A DNA stretch of 64,000 nt from Kitasatospora sp. MAA19. GTDB taxonomy: Bacteria > Actinomycetota > Actinomycetes > Streptomycetales > Streptomycetaceae. Within the stretch, counting starts at the first letter, position 1, and every line of letters starts with the position of its first letter. Made by a program: the position numbers and the translations under genes. The notes under the pieces were generated by a model that ran no database searches, was not told the DNA's origin, and saw nothing but the letters and a program-made list of their open reading frames with translations. Shown here one piece after another: positions 35,355 through 42,178 of the stretch. The stretch covers positions 186,001 through 250,000 of the forward strand of contig NZ_JARXYZ010000011.1 in assembly GCF_029894125.1 (NCBI RefSeq), in the 5' to 3' direction.

Positions 35355-36254
35355 CTAGGGCCTGTCGGCGAGGCCGCGGGTGTAGTGGGCGGCGGCGAGG
35401 ACCGAAGCCATCAGCTCGGAGTCGAGCACGGAGGCGTCCGCCAGCCGGGTGGCCGACGCGTGGGCGCCGAGCAGTGTCTTGGTGACCCGCAGCGCGGCCT
35501 CGGGGCGGCGCGTGACGGGCCTGGTCCACTCGGCCACCGCCGCATCCAGGTCCTCCTCGGGGACGACGCGCTGCAGGATGGCGAGCTCACGCGCCTCCAC
35601 CGCGCCGACCGGGCGGCCGGTGAGGACGATCTCGCGGACCCGGGCCGCGCCGACCTCGTGGATCAGGCGGGGCAGCAGACCGCCCCAGGCGACGGGCAGG
35701 CCCAGGGCCAGCTCGGGCAGCCGGAAGACGGCGTTGTCGGCGCCGACCCGCAGGTCGCAGGCGAGCGCCAGGGCGAAGCCGGCGCCGGTCGCCCGGCCCT
35801 GGACCCGTGCGACGGTCACGGCGGAGCTGTTGGTGAGGGCGTCGCAGACCCTGCGGGCCTTGTCCCCGTAGCTCCGTATGCCGCCGCCGGTCGGGTCCTC
35901 GTCCAGACCCGCGAAGAGTTCGTCGCGGTCGCCGCCGAGGCAGAAGTCCCGGCCGGCCGCGGACAGCACGATCACCCGCACGGCCGGGTCGGGTACGGCG
36001 AGGACGGCGAGGAGTTCGTCCAGCATGGCCGCGGTGACGGCGTTCCCGGTCCCCGGGCTGTCCAGCTCGACGTGGAGCACCGCGCCCCGGAGCTCGGAAC
36101 GGACCGTAGGGGCCGGCGCGGGCTCGGCGGCCGGCGCGGGCTCGGGGACGGACCCGGGCTGGGGGTACCAGCCGGTGGGCGCCGAGGGGTACGGGACGTA
36201 CGGGGGCTGCATCGCGTGCGACGGGTACTGGGGCACCTGCGGGGAAACGTTCAT
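35355..36254 (-). CDS. Crotonase-fold protein (enoyl-CoA isomerase/hydratase-like) with Pro-rich N-terminal extension
   Basis: 299 residues. The first ~50 residues are unusual for the family: Pro/Tyr/Ala-rich with PYVPYPSAP and repeats of APAPEP-like sequence. The crotonase core then shows oxyanion-hole segments GRDFCLGGDRDE (about 101-112) and GRATGAGFALALACD (153-167). Of the two catalytic glutamates of hydratases, the one in the PEL segment (E181) is present, while the other position is alanine (A161); this pattern fits delta3-delta2 enoyl-CoA isomerases or other crotonases better than hydratases. The ATG overlaps the stop of the upstream P450 by 4 bp (ATGA), so it is coupled to it as the last gene of the conservon operon. 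Substrate unknown. Confidence 0.82.
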   Translation of the reverse strand: MNVSPQVPQYPSHAMQPPYVPYPSAPTGWYPQPGSVPEPAPAAEPAPAPTVRSELRGAVLHVELDSPGTGNAVTAAMLDELLAVLAVPDPAVRVIVLSAAGRDFCLGGDRDELFAGLDEDPTGGGIRSYGDKARRVCDALTNSSAVTVARVQGRATGAGFALALACDLRVGADNAVFRLPELALGLPVAWGGLLPRLIHEVGAARVREIVLTGRPVGAVEARELAILQRVVPEEDLDAAVAEWTRPVTRRPEAALRVTKTLLGAHASATRLADASVLDSELMASVLAAAHYTRGLADRP

Positions 36255-37531
36255 GCGGACACTCTCAGGGACGTCACCCGGTGGAAGACCATCCGGGGCG
36301 CGTGCTCCGGCGGGCTCACCGCCCGCAGGGTCGGGAAGCGCCCCAGCAGCTGGCCGAGCAGGGCGCGTGCCTCCAACCGGGCCAGGCCCGCGCCGAGGCA
36401 GTAGTGGGCGCCGCCGCCGAAGGTGAGGTGGGTGCCCCGGCGGAGCACGTCGAAGGCGTGCGGGTCCGGGTTGCGGCGCGGATCGCGGTTGGCCGCGCCG
36501 TACATCACGTGGACCATGGTGTCCTTGGGGAGGGACACCCCGGCCAGCACGGTGTCCTCGCCCGCGACGCGGCTGTTGACGCGGATCGGCGGGTCGTAGC
36601 GCAGCGCCTCGTCGATCGCCTCGTCGACGTGCTCCGGCCGCTCCCGCAGCCACTCCCACGTCCCGGGCGACCGCAGCAGCTGCCACACCAGCGAGGAGAG
36701 CAGCGTCGCCGTGGTCTCCAGCGAGGCGATGGTGACGAACATGGTGAGCTGGTAGACCATCCGGTCGGTGGCCTCGCGGTCGCCCTCCAGCTCGTCCCAG
36801 GTGCGGATCCAGCCGGCGATCACGTCGTCGCCGTCCTTGTCGCGCCGCTCCCGGACGAGGCGGGTGAAGTACTCGCGCAGGTCCATGGTGGCCTGCTCGG
36901 AGACCGCCAGCTGGCTCTTGGTGGGCAGCAGCTCCTGGGCGTGCACCTGGTTGTGGGTCATCGTCAGGATGTGCGGGTGGTCCGCCGGCGCGATGTCCAG
37001 CCAGCGCCCGACGGTGCCGATCGGCAGCTGCTCGCTGACCACGTCGGCGAAGTCCGCCTCGCCGTCCGCCCGTATTCGCTCGGCCAGGCGGTCGAGCAGT
37101 TCGGTGGCGTCGGCCTCGATCTGCGGAGCCATGTCCCGCAGGGTGTTCCGGTCGAAGAGGTTCCCGAGGCTGCGCCGCTGCCGGGTGTGCTCGGGGGCGT
37201 TGAGCCGGGAGAGGGTCCGGCTCATCTCCTGGGTGGCGACGGCCTCCCAGCGCTCCGTCCCGGTCTGCCGCTCCTGCCAGGCGAAGTCGGGGACGAGCCA
37301 GGTCCTGCCGCGCAGGACCTGGTCGCACGCGTCGTAACCGGTGACCAGGTAGCCGCCCCAGGGCGCCGGGACGAGATCGCCCAGCGCCCGCAGCTCGTCG
37401 TAGACCGGGCTCGGGTCGGCGAGCCCCTCGGCCGACCGCAGCCGCCGCAGGAGCGGCACGGCGGCACGGCGGTCGACCCTTCCGTCAGGACGCTCCGGAT
37501 CCGCAGGGCGGGCTTCCAACATGGCGGTCAC
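36251..37531 (-). CDS. Cytochrome P450 (second P450 of the conservon)
   Basis: 426 residues from a GTG at 37531, with GGAG six bases upstream; an ATG at 37522 is the alternative. All P450 landmarks are present: I-helix IASLETTATLL with the conserved threonine (Ser replaces the usual Gly), K-helix ExxR as E308-A-L-R311, and heme loop FGGGAHYCLGAGLAR with Cys378. It is a soluble class I bacterial P450 needing a ferredoxin and reductase, none of which are encoded nearby. A 172-bp gap separates it from the preceding P450, so it may have its own promoter, and it is translationally coupled to the crotonase downstream. Substrate unknown. Confidence 0.92.
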   Translation of the reverse strand: MTAMLEARPADPERPDGRVDRRAAVPLLRRLRSAEGLADPSPVYDELRALGDLVPAPWGGYLVTGYDACDQVLRGRTWLVPDFAWQERQTGTERWEAVATQEMSRTLSRLNAPEHTRQRRSLGNLFDRNTLRDMAPQIEADATELLDRLAERIRADGEADFADVVSEQLPIGTVGRWLDIAPADHPHILTMTHNQVHAQELLPTKSQLAVSEQATMDLREYFTRLVRERRDKDGDDVIAGWIRTWDELEGDREATDRMVYQLTMFVTIASLETTATLLSSLVWQLLRSPGTWEWLRERPEHVDEAIDEALRYDPPIRVNSRVAGEDTVLAGVSLPKDTMVHVMYGAANRDPRRNPDPHAFDVLRRGTHLTFGGGAHYCLGAGLARLEARALLGQLLGRFPTLRAVSPPEHAPRMVFHRVTSLRVSA

Positions 37532-37703
37532 ACGGGGCTCCTTGCGCGCGGGCGGGCAGTACGGCGGCGATCTACCCAGTACCAGTGCGCTCAAGCGTCG
37601 ATCCGTGTTGCCCCCGTCACGTGCCGCGCCGCCGTCACACCCGGTTCACCCAGCGGTGGCCGAGCGGATTCCGACGGCGCGTCGGATCGGAGCCCAGGAC
37701 GTC

Positions 37704-39089
37704 TCAGATCCGGAAGACGTCCAGGAAGGAGCTCCACCACCCCTTCTTCTGCGGGGCCCGGACCGGCTCCGGGGCGGTGACCTGCGGGTGCGCCTGCGCC
37801 GCCGCGGAGCCGCCCGGCGACCCGCCCGGTGCGGGGTCCGTCCGCACACCCGGCCCCGTGGTACGGGCGGGCGCCGGGGTGAACCGCACCGGCAGCGAGA
37901 CCAGGCCGCGCTGGAACGGGCCCGGCCGCCACTCCACGCGCTCCGCGGGCACCGCGAGCGTGACGTCCGGGAGGGCGTTGAGCAGGCACTCGATCGCGCT
38001 CAGGGCGATCAGCTGGGCCGGGGACTTGGCCGGGCACGCGTGCGGGCCGGCGCCCCAGGCCAGGTGGGCTCCCTTGCTGAGGGTCAGCCGGGCGTCCGTC
38101 AGCGCGGGGTCGCTGTTGGCGGCGGCGAAGCTGATCACCACCGGGCTGCCCGCGTCCATCGGGACCCCGCCCATGTCGAGGTCCTGCATCGGGTAGTGCG
38201 TCGCGTAGTTGGCGATCGGCGGGTTGTTCCACAACACGTCGTCGAGGGCGTCCTCGATGCGCAGCCCGGAGCCGCCCTCGCCGGACAGCAGCAGGAGCAG
38301 CGCGTTGCCGATCAGGTTGCGCTCGGGCTCGACGCCGGCCCCCATCAGCATGACCAGCTGGTCCTTGAGCTCTTCGTCCCGCAGGCCGGCCGGGTGCTGG
38401 ATGAGCCACGAGGTGATGTCGTCGCCCGGCTGACGGCGCTTCAGCGCGACCAGGTCCATCAGGCAGGACGTCAGGTCCTCGTTGGCCTGGATCACGTCGA
38501 GGCCGTCGAAGAGCGCGGACATGCTGCGGGTCAGCCGGTCGCCGATGTCGGCCGGGCAGCCGAACAGCTGGTTGAACAGCAGCAGCGGCAGCAGCTTGGC
38601 GTAGTCGTTGAGCAGGTCGGCCCGGCCCAGCGGACTGAACTGGTCGATCAGGTAGCCGGCGATCCGCTCGACGTGCCGGTTGAGCCGGTTGTCGTTGAGC
38701 CGCTCCAGGCTCTCGGTGACGGCCTTGCGCAGCCGCAGGTGCTCGGCGCCGTCCGTGAAGAGGCAGTTGGGCCGGTAGAACATCATCGGCAGGACGGGAC
38801 TGTCCAACGGCACCCGCCCTTCGTTCAGCGCCGCCCAGCGCCGCGAGTCCCGGGCGAACATCCCCGGGTTCTGCAGCACCCGCAGAGCGGCCTCGTGCGA
38901 GGTGACCAGGGTGGCCTCCACGCCCGGGGCCAGCTCCACCGGCGCGGCGGGACCGTTGGCGCGCAGCTTGTCGTAGACCGCGCCGGGGTCGGACGAGAAC
39001 ATTTCCCCGTAGAGCGGTGTGCTCACGCCGACGTGCATCGGGCAGCCCGGCGGAGGCGACTGCGGGGCGGGTCGCTGCGGAGAATCCAT
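37704..39089 (-). CDS. cvnE: Conservon P450 lacking ExxR (CYP157-like)
   Basis: 461 residues; the ATG at 39089 has AAGGA close upstream. The heme loop is AWGAGPHACPAKSPAQ with Cys352; Trp replaces Phe and Pro follows Cys. The I-helix reads MGAGVEPERNLIGNA, with no threonine at the proton-delivery position. The K-helix reads ALDDVLWNNPP, so the near-universal ExxR is Asp-Val-Leu-Trp (284-287). I recall that the CYP157 family of streptomycetes, found in conservons, lacks ExxR in this way. A Pro-rich tail of ~55 residues ends in a basic/aromatic segment KKGWWSSFLDVFRI that could touch the membrane. It may be a folded heme protein with altered chemistry or a scaffold. Confidence 0.88.
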   Translation of the reverse strand: MDSPQRPAPQSPPPGCPMHVGVSTPLYGEMFSSDPGAVYDKLRANGPAAPVELAPGVEATLVTSHEAALRVLQNPGMFARDSRRWAALNEGRVPLDSPVLPMMFYRPNCLFTDGAEHLRLRKAVTESLERLNDNRLNRHVERIAGYLIDQFSPLGRADLLNDYAKLLPLLLFNQLFGCPADIGDRLTRSMSALFDGLDVIQANEDLTSCLMDLVALKRRQPGDDITSWLIQHPAGLRDEELKDQLVMLMGAGVEPERNLIGNALLLLLSGEGGSGLRIEDALDDVLWNNPPIANYATHYPMQDLDMGGVPMDAGSPVVISFAAANSDPALTDARLTLSKGAHLAWGAGPHACPAKSPAQLIALSAIECLLNALPDVTLAVPAERVEWRPGPFQRGLVSLPVRFTPAPARTTGPGVRTDPAPGGSPGGSAAAQAHPQVTAPEPVRAPQKKGWWSSFLDVFRI

Positions 39090-39164
39090 GGGTCGTTCCT
39101 TGGAGGTGGCCCCGGGCGGGTGCGGACCCGGGAGACGTGAGCGGGGGGAGGCGTGGGGGGGAGG

Positions 39165-39755
39165 TCAGGAAGCGCGGTCGAGCAGGTGCCGGACGAGCGT
39201 CAGCAGGGCGTTGGCCGAGGAGCGCTGGTCCCGCGCGTCGCAGAACACCACCGGCGTGTGCGGCAGCAGGTCGAGCGCCTCACGCAGCTGCTCCTCGGTG
39301 TACTCGCTCTGCCGGTCGAAGCTGTTGACCGCCACGGCGTACTCCAGGCCGTACCGCTCGATCAGGTCGATGACCGGGAAGGTGTCCGCGAGACGGGTCG
39401 GGTCGGCCAGCAGCAGCGCTCCCAGCGCTCCCCGCGCCATGTCCTCCCAGAGCTGCATGAACCGCTGCTGCCCCGGCGTGCCGAACAGGTACAGCACCAG
39501 GTCGTCGCCGAGCGTCAGCCGGCCGAAGTCCAGGGCGACGGTCGTGGTCTTCTTGTCCGGTACGCCGCGGAGGTCGTCGACGCGGGTGGACGCCTGCGTC
39601 ATGCTCTCCTCGGTGCTCAGCGGGGCGATCTCCGACAGGGCCCCGATGAGCGTGGTCTTGCCGACCGCGAAGTGCCCCACGACCAGGATCTTGACAGCGG
39701 TCGTCACCGCGCCCGGGACGTAGATGTCCTCAGGCGAACCGGCGTTGAAGTCCAT
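39165..39755 (-). CDS. cvnD: Conservon Ras-like GTPase CvnD
   Basis: 196 residues. G1 loop GHFAVGKTTL (residues 27-36), switch region around TQASTRVDD, G3 as FGTPGQQRF (the DxxG motif is TPGQ), and G4-like VNSFDRQ. It belongs to the actinobacterial family of small GTPases encoded in conservons and related to MglA/Rab-type proteins. With the CvnA-C proteins it is thought to form a membrane-associated complex resembling a eukaryotic G-protein system. The start overlaps the end of cvnC by 26 bp, showing coupled expression. Confidence 0.95.
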   Translation of the reverse strand: MDFNAGSPEDIYVPGAVTTAVKILVVGHFAVGKTTLIGALSEIAPLSTEESMTQASTRVDDLRGVPDKKTTTVALDFGRLTLGDDLVLYLFGTPGQQRFMQLWEDMARGALGALLLADPTRLADTFPVIDLIERYGLEYAVAVNSFDRQSEYTEEQLREALDLLPHTPVVFCDARDQRSSANALLTLVRHLLDRAS

Positions 39756-40104
39756 GCAGTACCTTCTCTAGAAGTCTCGGATCCGGGACCTGGGCCGGCG
39801 GCGGGGCCGACCGGCGCAGCAGCCGTCCCTCCCGGATCAGGTCCGTCAGCAGCAGCCTCACGACCCCCACCGGCAGCTCCAGCCGGGCCGCGACCTCGGC
39901 CACCGAGAGGTAGCCGCCGGAGCACAGCTCCCAGATCGCCCGGGTCTCCGGGCTGGGCAGGGCGGGGAGGCCCTGCTCGGGTCCGACGGTGACCAAGGTG
40001 ATCAGAGACAGGTCGTCCGCACTCGGCAACTCGCGCCCGCCGGTGATGACGTAGGAGCGGATGAACCCGCCGGTGACCCGCTGTTCCTCGCCGCCGACCG
40101 TCAT
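39730..40104 (-). CDS. cvnC: Conservon DUF742 protein CvnC
   Basis: 124 residues. GGFIRSYVITGGRELPSADDLSLI is the DUF742 opening, seen as GGFIRSYVITGG; the centre SVAEVAARLELPVGVVRLLLTDLI is a winged-helix-like segment. Its length is typical. In studied conservons it is a small cytoplasmic partner of CvnA, B and D; no DNA-binding role is proven. ATG overlaps the cvnB stop by 4 bp (40101-40104). Confidence 0.93.
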   Translation of the reverse strand: MTVGGEEQRVTGGFIRSYVITGGRELPSADDLSLITLVTVGPEQGLPALPSPETRAIWELCSGGYLSVAEVAARLELPVGVVRLLLTDLIREGRLLRRSAPPPAQVPDPRLLEKVLHGLQRRFA

Positions 40105-40502
40105 GAGCCGCTGAGCGTGCTCTGGCGCGGCGCCGCCGACATCGCCCGTCCGAGTGCGCCCACCTGCTGCTGCATCCGGAAGGACATCGCCTCCATGTCG
40201 ACGTCGGGGGCGGCGGAGGCCGCCAGGTAGGCACCGCTGCCGGCCGCGATCAGGAAGATCCAGCCGTGGTCGTACTCCAGGAGGGTCTGGCGCCAGGCCC
40301 CGCCGCCTCCGCCGACGAACGGGGCGACCGCGCGGCTCAGCGACTGCATCGAGCTCATCGCGGCGGCGTTGGTCTCCGCCTCGTCACGGCCTATCTCGCT
40401 GCACCTTTCGAGCAGGAGGCCGTCGGCGGAGACGAGGATGGCGTGCCGGGCGCCGGGTACCTGGAGTACGTCGTTGAGCACCCAGGAAAGATCACGGCTC
40501 AC
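40101..40502 (-). CDS. cvnB: Conservon roadblock/LC7 protein CvnB
   Basis: 133 residues with a roadblock/LC7 fold: DLSWVLNDVLQVPGARHAIL opens it, seen as LNDVLQVPGARHAILVSADG, then LLERCSEIGRDEAE and WIFLIAAGSGAYLAA. Bacterial roadblock proteins of this kind act as partners or GTPase-activating-like factors for MglA/CvnD GTPases. Start overlaps the cvnA stop by 4 bp. Confidence 0.94.
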   Translation of the reverse strand: MSRDLSWVLNDVLQVPGARHAILVSADGLLLERCSEIGRDEAETNAAAMSSMQSLSRAVAPFVGGGGGAWRQTLLEYDHGWIFLIAAGSGAYLAASAAPDVDMEAMSFRMQQQVGALGRAMSAAPRQSTLSGS

Positions 40503-41761
40503 TGGATCTCGGTTCCTTCCGTGGTCATGGTGTTACGCCCGGACAGCGTGCCGCGCTGGAACGCGCCGAGGCGGGACGGCGTGTGCTGGCCGGTGCTCCG
40601 CACCGGCTCCTCGGCCCGACCGGGGTCCTGCGGGGAGGGGACGACCGACACCGGGCGCTGGCGACGGCGTCGGGGCAGCAGCCCGTCCGCGGTCGTCTCC
40701 GGCTCCGCCATCGCCGCCGGCACCGGGGCCAGGGGCGCCGCCGGTTCGGGCAGCGACACGAGCCGCTGACCGGAGGCCGGCGCCCAGGCCGGAGCGGGCT
40801 GCTCCGCCGGCGCGGCCTGGTGGTCGCCGTGTTCGGCGGCGACCGGGGCGGCGACCTCGCTGCTGAGCAGCTCGGCCGGCAGCAGCACGACGGCCCGCAC
40901 GCCCCCGTACGGGGAGACCGAGTCGACGGAGACCCGGAAGCCGTAGCGGGCGGCCAGCATGCCGGAGACGGCGAAGCCGAACTTCGGCGGGTTGCCCAGG
41001 CTGGTGAGGCTGATCGGCGCACCCGGGTTCAGGAGCACCGCCGCGCGGTCCTTCTCCTCCTGGCCCATGCCGAGGCCGGCGTCGTCGATGATCAGGCAGA
41101 CCCCGGTGGGAACGGCCTGGACGCTGACCTCCACCGGGGTGTCCGGGGCGGAGTAGTTGGTCGCGTTGGCGAGCAGCTCGGACAGCACGACGGCGACCGG
41201 CTCGACGACCTTGCTGGCGAGCGAGACGCTGATCCGGGAGTGGATCCGCACCCGGTCGAAGTGCCGGATCCGGCCCTGGGCGCTGCGGACCACGTCGTAG
41301 ACCGAGGCCACGCTCTCGCGGCGGCCCAGCCAGCCGCCGCAGAGCACCGCGATGCCCTGGGCGCGCCGGCCGAACTGGCTGTTCGAGTGGTCGACCGTCA
41401 TCAGGTCGGCCAGGATCTGCGGGCTGTCGCCGTACTTCCGCTGCACCTTGTCGATGACGACCTGCTGCTCGTCGGCCAGGCCCTGCAGCGTCCGCATCGC
41501 CGCCTTGAGGACGGCCTTGGTGTCCTCCTCGGCGTCCCGGCGGACGTCCGCGAGCTCGGACGCGTGCTGGCCCTGCATGCGGTCGTACAGCGCGCCGAGT
41601 TCGTCGTGCTGCCGCTGCGCCAGGGCGCTCGCCTCCTCCAGGGAAACGTTTCTCCGCCGCAGGGCGAGGTTCGTCCTGCGGGCTTGGAGGGCCGCTCCGA
41701 CGGCTGCGAGCATCACCACGATGAAGACCCAGAAAAAGGGTTCCTGCACAAATGACGTCAT
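40499..41761 (-). CDS. cvnA: Conservon sensor-kinase-like ATPase CvnA
   Basis: 420 residues from the ATG at 41761 (MTSFVQEPFF). One N-terminal membrane helix (FFWVFIVVMLAAVGAAL), then a coiled coil (about residues 30-95), a dimerisation-like segment with DHSNSQFGRRAQGIAVL, and a GHKL ATPase domain with N box ELLANATNYSAPDT, G1 box DDAGLGMG and a later FGFAVSGMLAARYG. The C-terminal ~100 residues are disordered and Pro/Arg-rich. Short compared with the ~800-1000-residue CvnA forms that carry an extracellular sensor domain, so it has no obvious outside sensor. First gene of the cvnA-B-C-D-P450-P450-crotonase operon. Confidence 0.92.
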   Translation of the reverse strand: MTSFVQEPFFWVFIVVMLAAVGAALQARRTNLALRRRNVSLEEASALAQRQHDELGALYDRMQGQHASELADVRRDAEEDTKAVLKAAMRTLQGLADEQQVVIDKVQRKYGDSPQILADLMTVDHSNSQFGRRAQGIAVLCGGWLGRRESVASVYDVVRSAQGRIRHFDRVRIHSRISVSLASKVVEPVAVVLSELLANATNYSAPDTPVEVSVQAVPTGVCLIIDDAGLGMGQEEKDRAAVLLNPGAPISLTSLGNPPKFGFAVSGMLAARYGFRVSVDSVSPYGGVRAVVLLPAELLSSEVAAPVAAEHGDHQAAPAEQPAPAWAPASGQRLVSLPEPAAPLAPVPAAMAEPETTADGLLPRRRRQRPVSVVPSPQDPGRAEEPVRSTGQHTPSRLGAFQRGTLSGRNTMTTEGTEIQ

Positions 41762-42127
41762 GAAACTCTCTTCAGGTGGCATCGCGTGGAGCCGCTCCGG
41801 GCCCCGATACGCGAATGGGACTGGCGGCCCGAAGCTCTCCGAAAGCCACCTGATGTCACATCACATCGAGGTGCTTTCCGGCACGAGACCTGCGGCGACG
41901 CCTATCGCGGGGTCAGCCTACTGCAACTCATGCCAGGTCAGAACAGCTACCAAAAAGGGCAGTTGGGGCGAAATTCCGCGCCCCGTCGGGAACTCCGGTG
42001 AGCATTGGCGGAGTTCGTGATGTCGCGTCAACCGCAGGGGCACACTCCGGCCACCTCCGGTTCGCGCGCAGAGTGATTCCCCCGTCACCCTCCGGAATCC
42101 GCCGCCCGCGGGCCCGCCCACGCAAAA
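41762..42127. other. Region upstream of cvnA
   Basis: 366 bp with no supportable gene, clearly less GC-rich than its surroundings in 41800-41990. It contains GATGTCACATCACATC (41852-41867), a partial repeat that could be a regulator site, and should hold the conservon promoter. The gdh terminator follows at 42128. Confidence 0.4.
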
Positions 42128-42163
42128 CGGCGGGCCCGCGTCCGAGAGGACGCGGGCCCGCCG
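42128..42163 (-). terminator. Terminator of gdh
   Basis: A 16-bp GC-rich stem (CGGCGGGCCCGCGTCC with complement, GAGA loop) followed on the minus strand by TTTT, 16 bp after the gdh stop. Confidence 0.93.
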
Positions 42164-42178
42164 GGAAGGAGCCGTCCG

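Noticed and set aside
35355..41761. The conservon region as a genomic island with mobility genes
   Set aside because: No transposase, integrase, direct repeats or clear composition shift in the genes; only the cvnA upstream gap is less GC-rich.
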